This document shows positions 15,025 to 22,892 of a DNA stretch of 26,098 nt, piece after piece; position 1 is the stretch's first letter; each line of letters starts with the position of its first letter. Origin of the DNA: Fimbriimonadaceae bacterium (GTDB lineage Bacteria; Armatimonadota; Fimbriimonadia; Fimbriimonadales; Fimbriimonadaceae); the NCBI GenBank assembly GCA_014380605.1, contig JACMJO010000065.1:1-26098 (forward strand), in the 5' to 3' direction. Under the pieces are notes generated by a model. That model was not told the origin of the DNA and made no database searches. It was given only the letters and a program-made list of their open reading frames with translations. Both the position numbers and the translations under genes were made by a program.

Positions 15025-15567
15025 ATGAAGCGCCTTGCCCTTTTGATGTTGCCTGTTCTCGGGCTGTTGGGCTGTAACGATCGCGATGAGACGGATGTGA
15101 AGTTGAACGCGGCAGTTGCATTGACCTCCGCCCGCGAGGCGATTTCCACGGCTTGGAGTTCGGCGATGACGGAGGCGGGAAAGATCACCGCGAACTCCAG
15201 CAAGGCCGCGCTTGAGCGGGCCAAGGCCCAAACGGCCCGTTTACAGGCAGAGTTGAGTAAGGTCGAGATCAAAAGTCCAATCAACGAAGCCCAAATGAAA
15301 GCGGCCCAAGAGCAGATGGCCAAGATTCAAGCCGCCATGAACCTGAAGAGCTTGCAAGAAGAATCAGAGCAAGCAGTTCAAAATGCGATCTCGACCGGCA
15401 GAATCGCTCGGCAGAAGTATGAGGATGCGAGCAAGCAGTTGGCCCAGTTAGATGCCAATTATCAAGACTTGAAGGCCAGGCTGGATTCAGCCCAGAGCAC
15501 GTACGACCAAGCATCGGGAGCATGGAGCTTGGCAGTGGCGAAAGTGCAGGAACTTGGCGCGAAATAA
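15025..15567 (+). CDS. coiled-coil lipoprotein, function unknown
   Basis: A 180-residue protein. MKRLALLMLPVLGLLGC is a lipoprotein signal peptide with the acceptor Cys17, so the mature protein should be anchored to a membrane. The rest is almost entirely helical and rich in Ala, Gln, Lys and Glu (for example KAALERAKAQTARLQAELSK and QLDANYQDLKARLDSAQSTY), as expected for coiled coils. There is no catalytic motif. A structural or adaptor role in the envelope is the natural guess, such as a periplasmic-adaptor-like or murein-associated spacer, but nothing proves it. The stop lies six bases from the end of the convergent response regulator gene, with no separate terminator visible between them. 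Confidence 0.75.
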   Translation: MKRLALLMLPVLGLLGCNDRDETDVKLNAAVALTSAREAISTAWSSAMTEAGKITANSSKAALERAKAQTARLQAELSKVEIKSPINEAQMKAAQEQMAKIQAAMNLKSLQEESEQAVQNAISTGRIARQKYEDASKQLAQLDANYQDLKARLDSAQSTYDQASGAWSLAVAKVQELGAK

Positions 15568-15573
15568 CGATTG

Positions 15574-16233
15574 CTACGACAGCGTCAAGCCCTTTTTGTG
15601 TGCGAGCAACGCAGCCTCAGTTCGATCATTGACCTGTAGCTTCTTGAAGATCGCAGTGACGTGGGTTTTGACCGTCTTTTCGGAGAGGCACAGCTTGTCC
15701 GCAATTGCCGCGTTCTTCATGCCGGCGGAGATGCACTCCAGGACCTCAACCTCCCGTCTCGACAGCTCCTGAAACACTTGGCGAGTCTCTGTGGCCGCCT
15801 TGTTGATCCGGTTGAACTCGCCCAGAACTCTGGCAACCAAGGCAGGATTCATCGCCCCATCGCCATGGTGGGCGGACTTCACGGCATTCCGAATCTCATC
15901 CAAACCCGCATCTTTCAAAACGTAGCCGATGGCACCCGCTTTAATCGCCGCGAATACGTTTTCATCGTCGCCAAATTTGGTGAGAATCACGACCTGGATT
16001 TCGGGAGACTTCTCCTTCAACTGGCGGGTCGCTGAGATTCCGTCAAGCCGAGGCATTTGAATATCCATCAGCACGACTTGCGGCTTCAGAATATGAGCCT
16101 CGGCGATGGCCTGCTCTCCGTTCGGCACCGCTGATACTAAGTTCAAAGCCGGGTCCATCCGAAGGAGCTCGGACAGGGTGTTTCGCAGGAGCGAATCGTC
16201 CTCGGCAATCATGACGCGTATCTTTTCTTCCAT
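15574..16233 (-). CDS. NarL/FixJ-family response regulator
   Basis: A 219-residue two-domain regulator. The receiver domain (1-~125) has the acidic pair E11-D12, the phospho-acceptor Asp57 in VVLMDIQMP, and the conserved Lys in GYVLKDAG. The C-terminal LuxR-type helix-turn-helix (about 150-210) reads LSRREVEVLECISAGMKN, then LSEKTVKTHVTAIFKKL. Such regulators bind DNA as dimers when phosphorylated by a partner kinase. The partner is the gene just upstream on the same strand, whose stop is three bases before this ATG, so they form one operon. Target genes are unknown; the neighbouring lipoprotein and rhamnosidase genes are candidates only by position. Confidence 0.95.
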   Translation of the reverse strand: MEEKIRVMIAEDDSLLRNTLSELLRMDPALNLVSAVPNGEQAIAEAHILKPQVVLMDIQMPRLDGISATRQLKEKSPEIQVVILTKFGDDENVFAAIKAGAIGYVLKDAGLDEIRNAVKSAHHGDGAMNPALVARVLGEFNRINKAATETRQVFQELSRREVEVLECISAGMKNAAIADKLCLSEKTVKTHVTAIFKKLQVNDRTEAALLAHKKGLTLS

Positions 16234-16236
16234 TAG

Positions 16237-17367
16237 TTACCTCTTAGGAATCGAAACCTCGACCACCGTTCCTATCTCCAAGGCTCGGATTTTAAACTGG
16301 CCATTGCATTCTTCAGCCCGCATTTTCATTCCGTCTAGTCCAGCATGATCAACATGGGATTGGCTGGGGTCGGGGGCGAATCCGATCCCGTCGTCCATGA
16401 CGTATAACTCCGTGCGATCCTTCCAGAAGCGAAGCTTGATCGTGACATTCTTTGCCTTCGCATGTCTAAGGACATTATTCAGGGCCTCTTGGGCGATCCG
16501 GAAGAGTGCATTTTCCGATTCCGCATCTAGTCGAACCAGGGGCCCTTCCACGTCGAACTCCAAACCAAGGCCATTTCGCTCACAGATATTGCTGGAGTAC
16601 TGTCGAAGAGCTGGCTCGAATCCCCCTACCATTTCATGCTTTCTCAGCCTCTGAACCAGGAATCGAAGTTCGTCAGTCGCCTGGCGAACCGTTTGGCGGC
16701 TTTCTCCGGCGAGCTGGGCTGCCCGCTCCGGGTCTTGTTTGGCGACCATCTGGACTAGTTCCATCTGTGATGCGGCCGTAATCAAACTTCCTTGCAAGCC
16801 ATCGTGCATCTCCAATGCCAGCCGATTTCGGTCTGCCTCAACTCGCAGTTGAGATCGAATTTCCGCAGCTTGCTTGGCCAGGGCGGTCAGGAGCGAACTC
16901 ATCACGATCAGGAAGAAGAATCGGAAGGCGATGTTGAAAGGAGTCCACTCCTCGATCGGAGTGCTTAGGGAGGCCAGGATCGAACCGGCGATTACCAGAA
17001 ACGCCACGGTCGCCGACCATCTCCAGTTTAAAGTCTGGGCGGCCTCCGCGATAGGCAGGAAGTAGAGCAGAGCGATGTTGCTCAACGGATTGCTGTCGGC
17101 GAAATAGAGGAACATGCTGACGATGGCGACATCGACCGGCGGATAGACGAAATCCCATTTCAGCCAGCTTGGGTTTCGGAAGGCCAGGATGGTGCGGCCA
17201 CCGAGATAGATGAAGACGCCGATGATGCAATACCAAAGGTTTTGCGCCGAAGCATCGGTGAGGTTGCGACGGACCTCCGGCATGTCCACCCAGAAGAGCG
17301 CAAAGGGGGTACAGACCCATAGGTGAATCAGGAAGATCAGATGCCTCTTTTTGCTTCCCGATCCCAT
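16237..17367 (-). CDS. NarL-type sensor histidine kinase (HisKA_3)
   Basis: A 376-residue membrane kinase. The first ~165 residues contain about five hydrophobic segments (near 10-27, 44-63, 78-90, 96-110 and 117-163) with little outside the membrane, so the signal is probably sensed in or at the membrane. The dimerisation/phospho-acceptor helix has LALEMHDGLQGSL with His188, the HisKA_3 pattern. The ATP-binding domain follows: FRIAQEALNNVLRHAKA (N box), VMDDGIGFAPD (G1) and GLDGMKMRAEECNGQ (G2). It autophosphorylates and passes phosphate to the regulator encoded three bases downstream. TAAACT on the minus strand lies seven bases before the ATG. The ligand cannot be inferred. Confidence 0.94.
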   Translation of the reverse strand: MGSGSKKRHLIFLIHLWVCTPFALFWVDMPEVRRNLTDASAQNLWYCIIGVFIYLGGRTILAFRNPSWLKWDFVYPPVDVAIVSMFLYFADSNPLSNIALLYFLPIAEAAQTLNWRWSATVAFLVIAGSILASLSTPIEEWTPFNIAFRFFFLIVMSSLLTALAKQAAEIRSQLRVEADRNRLALEMHDGLQGSLITAASQMELVQMVAKQDPERAAQLAGESRQTVRQATDELRFLVQRLRKHEMVGGFEPALRQYSSNICERNGLGLEFDVEGPLVRLDAESENALFRIAQEALNNVLRHAKAKNVTIKLRFWKDRTELYVMDDGIGFAPDPSQSHVDHAGLDGMKMRAEECNGQFKIRALEIGTVVEVSIPKR

Positions 17368-17374
17368 GTGAGTG

Positions 17375-17380
17375 AGTTTA
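17375..17380 (-). promoter_or_regulatory. -10-like hexamer for kinase-regulator operon
   Basis: On the minus strand TAAACT ends seven bases before the ATG at 17367, giving a nearly leaderless start. It shares an 85-base divergent gap with the GH78 gene. Confidence 0.4.
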
Positions 17381-17440
17381 GCGGGTTTGGCCGAAGCCTG
17401 CGGTCTTGATTTTGTTGGACTTGGCAGAGGGCGAAGGTGC

Positions 17441-17446
17441 CATATT
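17441..17446 (+). promoter_or_regulatory. -10-like hexamer, leaderless type
   Basis: CATATT ends six bases before the ATG at 17453. It favours this start over the longer in-frame start at 17372, which would run back to the kinase gene. Confidence 0.45.
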
Positions 17447-17452
17447 AGCGTG

Positions 17453-19684
17453 ATGGCTTCGCAGTGGAAAGCTCGTTGGATTTCTTACGACTATGACCCT
17501 CGGCAAGACCTTGGCGTCTTCGTTTTCAGGAATATATTCCTCCTGGATGAGGTCCCTGATGGCCTGCTGGCTCGAGTCAGTGCAGACAATCGCTACAAAC
17601 TCTATGTGAACGGTGAAATGGTCGCGTTCGGCCCCCAGCGAGGGGACATCTTGCACTGGTTCTACGAGACGATCGAACTTGCGGGCAACCTGAGGATTGG
17701 AAAGAACGAGATTGTGGCCGTGGTTTGGAATTTTGGCTGGATGTCGCCGATGGCGCAAGTCTCAGCCAGAACCGGATTTCTGCTCAGTATTCTTGGCGAC
17801 TCCTTGCCCCACCTCAACACCCCTGGAGACTGGGAGGTTGCCCGCATGGAGGGATGGGACTTCCGCATGATGCATTCGGGCATCGAGCAGTTCTACACCG
17901 ATATAGGGCCTGGCGAGGTCATCGATGGACGCAAACACGCCAATGCCCTTTCGCCTACGGTTGGCGATCTGAAGTGGAAGAAGCCTCACGGCGTTGCCGG
18001 GGCCAAGGATCGGGGCGATGGAGATTCAACGCCTTGGAACTTAGTTCCGCGCTCCATTCCGCTCATGGATTATCGATTGCGCCCTTTGCTTCCCAAGACC
18101 AGACGAGGTTTTCGCGGAGATTCGGGAGTGGGATCAGAAGGTCAGACCGTAGAGTCAAATTTAAAACTGAAGAAAGGCGACAAAATTCTGCTGGACTACG
18201 AGGAATTGCTTTGTGCCTATCCACGCTTTCACATGAGCGGCGATCCTGGAACTGAGGTCGCGATCACGTACAGTGAAGGTCCCTGGCCCGCCGATGACTC
18301 GTCGCCCTGGAACAATACGGACCGACGCGACCGGGCCGATGTCAAAGATCGGATCATCAGGGGATACCAAGACAAGCTGATTCTTGGAACGGGGACCTGC
18401 GTATTAGAACCCCTTTGGTGGCGCACGTACCGGTATATGATGCTGGAGGCTTCGGGTGACTGCACGCTCCACAGGCTCGACGCAGTAGAAACGGGCTATC
18501 CACTGCCAGAGGAATCCAGTTTTGAGTGCGATGTACCGTCGGTAAGCAAGATTTGGGAAGTCGCGGTGAGGACAGCCGCTCGATGCGCGGGGGAAACGTA
18601 CTTCGACTGCCCCTACTATGAGCAACTCCAATACATCGGCGACACTCGGATCCAAGCCCTCATCGGCTACTACCTGGGGAAGGACCGGGACTTGCCCAGA
18701 AACGCGATTGAGACCCTGGGCTGGTCGCGAATGTCGAATGGGCTCACTCGCAGCCGTTACCCTGACCGTCAACCCCAGGTGATCCCTCCGTTCAGCCTCT
18801 GGTGGGTGCTGATGAGGCAAGACCAGAGACTCTACGACCGGGTTTGGACGATGGATCCGGAAGACGACGATCCGATCGATTCGGAAGGTCTTGACGTCGC
18901 CAACGCTTACAACCGTCTCAGTTCCGAGGCTATAGATCGGACCTTCTGGTGCTTCGCCGACTGGGTGAGAGACTGGCATGGCACGCCTCCCGGCGGAGCA
19001 AGAGCTACGGTGAATATGATTACGCTCTACTTAGCCCACCTGGCAACGGAGATTTCGCTGGACGATCCATCAACCAGAAATCCAAATCGGATTAAGGCGC
19101 TTTCAAACTACATCCTTCCGCAAATTGACAAAGTCGATGGATTGGTCAAGCACAAATTGGACCCCGACTGGGTTCCTTGCGAACAGTCGGAAGCGATCTA
19201 CCGCCTCATTCAGCAGAGGCTGGGCCTGACCGTCGATCCGTGGCCCAACGAAGCCTTGGACCGGGCCAAAGCCGCCCGATGCACCTACTACTTCAGCTAC
19301 TACAAGCATCTGACCATGGGAACCGCCGACTACTTGAAAGAGTTGGAACCTTGGAGAGAGATGCTCGCCGAGAACCTGACTACCTTTGCTGAAAACCCAC
19401 CTCCAGTCCGAAGCGACTGCCATGCTTGGTCGGCGCATCCGATCCTTGGGTTCTTTCAACTCGTTGCTGGGGTCACAAGCATCGGGCATGGCTGGAAGAA
19501 AGCGAGAATTGCTCCAAATCCAGGGTCACTCAAACGTTTCGATGCCAAGATCGCGCATTTGGATGGGGACCTGCAGGTGGCATTCGAGAACGGACGGTTC
19601 AAAGTCAAAACTCCCGTCCCTGCTCAATTCGAGTGGAAAGGCAAGAGCCAGCTTCTTCCGCCGGGTACACACCAAATCGGATGA
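17453..19684 (+). CDS. GH78 alpha-L-rhamnosidase-like glycoside hydrolase
   Basis: A 743-residue protein. It opens with KARWISYDYDP and a beta-sandwich containing DNRYKLYVNGEMVAFGP and KNEIVAVVWNFG, typical of the N-terminal domains of bacterial rhamnosidases. The (alpha/alpha)6 catalytic domain has ETYFDCPYYEQLQYIGDTR with D385 and E390, where GH78 enzymes carry DCP...GD and their general acid. WSAHPILGFFQLVAGV near the end and the closing beta domain also fit. The family releases terminal L-rhamnose from plant or microbial glycans. There is no signal peptide, so it probably works on imported sugars. The chosen ATG has a hexamer at the leaderless spacing. The TGA overlaps the ATG of the K+ channel gene (ATGA). 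Family assignment is good; the sugar released is less certain. Confidence 0.87.
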   Translation: MASQWKARWISYDYDPRQDLGVFVFRNIFLLDEVPDGLLARVSADNRYKLYVNGEMVAFGPQRGDILHWFYETIELAGNLRIGKNEIVAVVWNFGWMSPMAQVSARTGFLLSILGDSLPHLNTPGDWEVARMEGWDFRMMHSGIEQFYTDIGPGEVIDGRKHANALSPTVGDLKWKKPHGVAGAKDRGDGDSTPWNLVPRSIPLMDYRLRPLLPKTRRGFRGDSGVGSEGQTVESNLKLKKGDKILLDYEELLCAYPRFHMSGDPGTEVAITYSEGPWPADDSSPWNNTDRRDRADVKDRIIRGYQDKLILGTGTCVLEPLWWRTYRYMMLEASGDCTLHRLDAVETGYPLPEESSFECDVPSVSKIWEVAVRTAARCAGETYFDCPYYEQLQYIGDTRIQALIGYYLGKDRDLPRNAIETLGWSRMSNGLTRSRYPDRQPQVIPPFSLWWVLMRQDQRLYDRVWTMDPEDDDPIDSEGLDVANAYNRLSSEAIDRTFWCFADWVRDWHGTPPGGARATVNMITLYLAHLATEISLDDPSTRNPNRIKALSNYILPQIDKVDGLVKHKLDPDWVPCEQSEAIYRLIQQRLGLTVDPWPNEALDRAKAARCTYYFSYYKHLTMGTADYLKELEPWREMLAENLTTFAENPPPVRSDCHAWSAHPILGFFQLVAGVTSIGHGWKKARIAPNPGSLKRFDAKIAHLDGDLQVAFENGRFKVKTPVPAQFEWKGKSQLLPPGTHQIG

Positions 19685-20781
19685 GTTACCTTTGGGGAAT
19701 CCTTGGTTGGGCGGTTGTGCTTGCCACCTTGTGGGATGCGTTTACAACGATCGTCGTTCCCAAGACTGTCGAACGCGGGGCAAGTTTCTCCGGCGCATAC
19801 TACAACTTCACTTGGGCGCTATGGCACCGAATTGCCGGGGCTCTTAAGGACGGGCCCCTCCGGATGTCGGTCCTGACCTCGTTCGCGCCGATCAGCATGC
19901 TTCTCCTCTTTTTGTTATGGGCAGCGTCACTTGCCCTTGGCTTCGCGCTGATCCAGTTTTCTCATGGGTCGCTTGGCGACGGTAGTCCATTCACACAATA
20001 TCTCTATTTCAGTGGGGAGACCTTTTTCACCCTCGGCTACGGAGATATGACTCCGAAGCACGGTATCGGACAATTCATCAGCGTGTTGGAAGCAGGGACC
20101 GGCTTCGCCTTCCTGGCGCTCGTGATCGGCTATATTCCCGTTCTCTACGGCCACTTTTCAACCCGGGAGCAGTTGATTGTTCAGCTCGACTCGCGCGCCG
20201 GATCCGATCCTTCAGTTGGGCAGCTTCTTGCGAAGTACGGCCATAGCGGGGCAATGGAGGATTTGGTGGCATTGCTGAAAGATTGGGAGATCTGGTCCGC
20301 TAAGCAACTAGAGGCTTATCTGAGCTATCCAGTACTTGCTTTTTATCGGTCTCAGCACGACGATCAATCTTGGCTTTGCTCCCTGACTTGCATTTTGGAC
20401 ACGTGTGCCGTGATCGAAATGGGGTTCGGAGACGACCATCCTTGGGCTAAGCGACTGCAGTTCCAGGCCCAAGCCACATTTGCGATGGGCCGACATGTGA
20501 TTGTGGACTTGGCCTATCTTTTGAATGCCGGTCCGGACTTCAAGGCACCTAGCCGGCTTCCGGATTCAACGTACGATCAGCTTTGCAAGATGTTGAACGA
20601 TGCCGGAATTGGCATCCAGCAAGGTCGCATTGAGGCATTTCGTCAACGGCGAGCAATGTACGAGCCTTACTGCATTTCACTGGCCAAAGACTTACTCTTC
20701 ACCCTGCCAGGTTGGGTACCTCAGCCAGGTGCAGTCGAGAATTGGCAGTTGACTGCTTGGGACAGGGCCAACCATTTCTAG
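19681..20781 (+). CDS. potassium channel family protein
   Basis: A 366-residue membrane protein. Hydrophobic segments lie at about 3-22, 62-93 and 132-157. Before the last one is a pore loop with the K+ selectivity filter TLGYGD at residues 117-122 (FSGETFFTLGYGDMTP). About 205 residues of soluble C-terminus follow, with no recognisable RCK or cyclic-nucleotide domain by eye. It would pass K+ across the inner membrane, and the tail may gate it. The ATG at 19681 is chosen because it overlaps the rhamnosidase stop as ATGA and because the membrane segment begins at once; upstream sequence in this frame is shadow of the rhamnosidase gene. Its TAG stop shares the palindrome CTAG with the stop of the convergent glycosylase gene. 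Confidence 0.88.
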   Translation: MSYLWGILGWAVVLATLWDAFTTIVVPKTVERGASFSGAYYNFTWALWHRIAGALKDGPLRMSVLTSFAPISMLLLFLLWAASLALGFALIQFSHGSLGDGSPFTQYLYFSGETFFTLGYGDMTPKHGIGQFISVLEAGTGFAFLALVIGYIPVLYGHFSTREQLIVQLDSRAGSDPSVGQLLAKYGHSGAMEDLVALLKDWEIWSAKQLEAYLSYPVLAFYRSQHDDQSWLCSLTCILDTCAVIEMGFGDDHPWAKRLQFQAQATFAMGRHVIVDLAYLLNAGPDFKAPSRLPDSTYDQLCKMLNDAGIGIQQGRIEAFRQRRAMYEPYCISLAKDLLFTLPGWVPQPGAVENWQLTAWDRANHF

Positions 20782-21401
20782 TGACGATGGTTGGTACCCT
20801 GGCCAAGCTTTGGCCAGGGTTTGGAGGCCCATTTTAGCCGCGCTGCGTCGATGAATCTCCAGGCACGATCGTGTGCTTTCCCGAGCGCAATGCCCACCCT
20901 TGGACCCTCGACAATGTCGGGAATTGGTTCAAGTGGCGGCGAAAGGCACAGATCGCCTAAAGCTGGACTTGGATGTAGCAGGTTGGTCCCGTTGTCCAAG
21001 TTGGTTATCCCAAACGCCGCCGCAAGCTTCCCTGGCCCTGACAGCAAATCCTCATCTCGTCTGGCATTGGACCGTCTTTCTCGCATGACTTCTAAACCAC
21101 TCAGAGGCTGAGCGGCTCGGATCAATATCGCGCAGGCGTCCCCTTCCTGACCGGCAACCAAGTTCAGCATCCAATGGCACCCATAATTGAAATAGACATA
21201 AGCATGGCCAGGCGGCCCGAACATCGCCATGTTCTTCATCTTTGTTTTGCCAAAAGAATGGGCCGCAGGGTCGTCGGATGCACGGTAGGCCTCGACCTCC
21301 ACGATCTGGGCTTCAAGTCCTCCTCGCCTCAGTCGCCAACCCAATAAGTGTGGAGCGGCGGCGACAACGTCGTGCGGGAGGAGTTCCAGAAGTCGAGACA
21401 T
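20778..21401 (-). CDS. DNA-3-methyladenine glycosylase (MPG/AAG family)
   Basis: A 207-residue protein of the AAG/MPG family (PF02245). Visible marks are AQIVEVEAYRASDDPAAHS with the catalytic Glu in VEVEAY, FGPPGHAYVYFNYGCHWMLN, ILIRAAQPL and LLSGPGKLAAAFGI. The enzyme flips out alkylated or deaminated purines and cuts the glycosidic bond, starting base-excision repair in the cytoplasm. Length is normal. The final codons run through a perfect hairpin (20797-20819), and the TAG stop overlaps the K+ channel stop on the other strand. On its 5' side TAACCT lies eleven bases before the ATG on the minus strand, and the divergent glcD gene begins 39 bases away. Confidence 0.94.
   Translation of the reverse strand: MSRLLELLPHDVVAAAPHLLGWRLRRGGLEAQIVEVEAYRASDDPAAHSFGKTKMKNMAMFGPPGHAYVYFNYGCHWMLNLVAGQEGDACAILIRAAQPLSGLEVMRERRSNARRDEDLLSGPGKLAAAFGITNLDNGTNLLHPSPALGDLCLSPPLEPIPDIVEGPRVGIALGKAHDRAWRFIDAARLKWASKPWPKLGQGTNHRH
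20797..20819. terminator. perfect hairpin inside the 3' end of the glycosylase gene
   Basis: CCCTGGCCAA-GCT-TTGGCCAGGG has a 10-bp exact stem and a 3-base loop. On the plus strand it begins 15 bases after the K+ channel stop and is followed by TTTGG, so it may end that transcript. It lies within the coding sequence of the convergent gene. The T-run is weak. Confidence 0.5.
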
Positions 21402-21428
21402 TCGCGTCTACGAGGTTACCGCTAGGGG

Positions 21429-21434
21429 CATACT
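21429..21434 (+). promoter_or_regulatory. -10-like hexamer, leaderless type
   Basis: CATACT ends six bases before the GTG at 21441, the start of glcD. No Shine-Dalgarno site is present. The divergent gap to the glycosylase gene is only 39 bases. Confidence 0.5.
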
Positions 21435-21440
21435 TAGGCA

Positions 21441-22892
21441 GTGGCGGTTTCGGAATCCACGATGGTGTCTGAGCTTGGGCGAATCTTGTCGCCTGAGCAG
21501 GTGTTGTCTGGTCCCGGCGCCCAGCGGGCCTACGACTGCGACGCCTATTCGGTGGACCGTTCGAAGCCGATGTGCATCGTCTTGCCGGAATCGACCGAGC
21601 AAGTGGCGGCAGTCGTTCGCTGGTGTGCGGCGAACCTAGTTCCTTTCACGGGGCGAGGCGCCGGAACAGGGCTAAGCGGTGGTGCGTTGCCCGCTCTGGG
21701 CGGGGTGGTGGTATCCACCAAGCGGATGAATCAGATTGTGGAAATCGACATTCCCAATCGTTGTCTCAAGGCCCAAGCTGGAATCGCCAACAAGCGCCTC
21801 TCTGATGCCGTCAAGGACCAAGGCCTTCACTTCGCCCCCGACCCGTCTTCACAGTCGGTTTCCACCTTGGGCGGCAATATCGCCGAGAACGCAGGGGGGC
21901 CGCACACGCTCAAGTATGGAGTGACCGCTCAACACATCCTGGGCGTGACGATGGTCGATCCGGAAGGAGAGATTCTTGAGCTAGGCGGCAAAGTCCCCGG
22001 CGGACCGGGGTTCGACTTTTTTTCCCTGATCGTTGGTTCAGAGGGCACCGTCGGTTTGGTGACTGAGGCTTGGGTCAAATTGACCCCTTTGCCTACCGCC
22101 GTCCAAACCGCTCTCATAGCTTTTCCCACCATTCGAGATGCGACCGAGACGGTAGCCGAGATCATCGCTTCCGGAGTGATTCCTGCCGCCTTAGAGATGA
22201 TGGACCGAGGAATCCTGGTTGCCCTCGAAGCCGCCTTTGGTTTGAAGTATCCCGAAGGAACGGCGGCTCTGCTTTTGGTCGAGTGTGATTCGAACTTGAG
22301 TGCGGAGCCGGCTGGCGAATTGGTTCAGAGAGAGATCGAAACGGTGGCGGCAATCTGCCAAGCCCACAACGCGATCGACATCAGCATCGCTCAGGATGAA
22401 GCGGAGCGTCAAAAGCTCTGGCACGCGCGAAAGAAGGGCGTCGGTGCCATGGGCCGACTGGCCCCTTCAATCGTAACCCATGATGGCGTTATTCCTCGCT
22501 CCAAGCTTCCCGAAATGCTGGACTTCGTCTATGAGGTTGCGGAGCGGCATGGAGTCAAAGTTGCCAACTTATTCCACGCCGGAGACGGCAACCTCCACCC
22601 CTGCTTCTACTTCGACGATCGAGACCCCAAGCAGGTCCATGCCGTGATCGAGGCCGGGGAAGAGATCATCCGTAAGTGCGTTTCGCTAGGCGGAAGCGTA
22701 ACCGGCGAGCATGGGGTCGGGGTGGAGAAGCAGGATTTATTGCCGCTGATGTTTACGCCCGATGACCTACGCCTGCAGGCGATGGCGAAGCAGATCTTCA
22801 ACCAAGGCAACCTCTGCAACCCCTGCAAGATTCTCCCGACCGAGAAGAGTTGCGTCGAGCACAAAAAGCGCTGGCGAGGAGTGGCTTGGTGA
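21441..22892 (+). CDS. glcD: glycolate oxidase FAD-binding subunit GlcD
   Basis: A 483-residue FAD-linked oxidase. The FAD_binding_4 domain shows PFTGRGAGTGLSGGALP, then FAPDPSSQSVSTLGGNIAEN with AGGPHTLKYGVT, and GSEGTVGLVTEAWVKL. The C-terminal domain has NLFHAGDGNLHPC and SLGGSVTGEHGVG. The order D-E-F with the two following genes identifies it as the catalytic subunit of glycolate oxidase, which turns glycolate into glyoxylate and feeds electrons to the respiratory chain; related D-lactate dehydrogenases look similar. The start is GTG at 21441 with a hexamer at the leaderless spacing. The TGA overlaps the GTG of the next gene (GTGA). Confidence 0.93.
   Translation: MAVSESTMVSELGRILSPEQVLSGPGAQRAYDCDAYSVDRSKPMCIVLPESTEQVAAVVRWCAANLVPFTGRGAGTGLSGGALPALGGVVVSTKRMNQIVEIDIPNRCLKAQAGIANKRLSDAVKDQGLHFAPDPSSQSVSTLGGNIAENAGGPHTLKYGVTAQHILGVTMVDPEGEILELGGKVPGGPGFDFFSLIVGSEGTVGLVTEAWVKLTPLPTAVQTALIAFPTIRDATETVAEIIASGVIPAALEMMDRGILVALEAAFGLKYPEGTAALLLVECDSNLSAEPAGELVQREIETVAAICQAHNAIDISIAQDEAERQKLWHARKKGVGAMGRLAPSIVTHDGVIPRSKLPEMLDFVYEVAERHGVKVANLFHAGDGNLHPCFYFDDRDPKQVHAVIEAGEEIIRKCVSLGGSVTGEHGVGVEKQDLLPLMFTPDDLRLQAMAKQIFNQGNLCNPCKILPTEKSCVEHKKRWRGVAW

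Noticed and set aside
17372..17452. Longer N-terminus for the rhamnosidase-like protein
   Set aside because: The added residues are not conserved and would fill nearly the whole divergent gap to the kinase gene.
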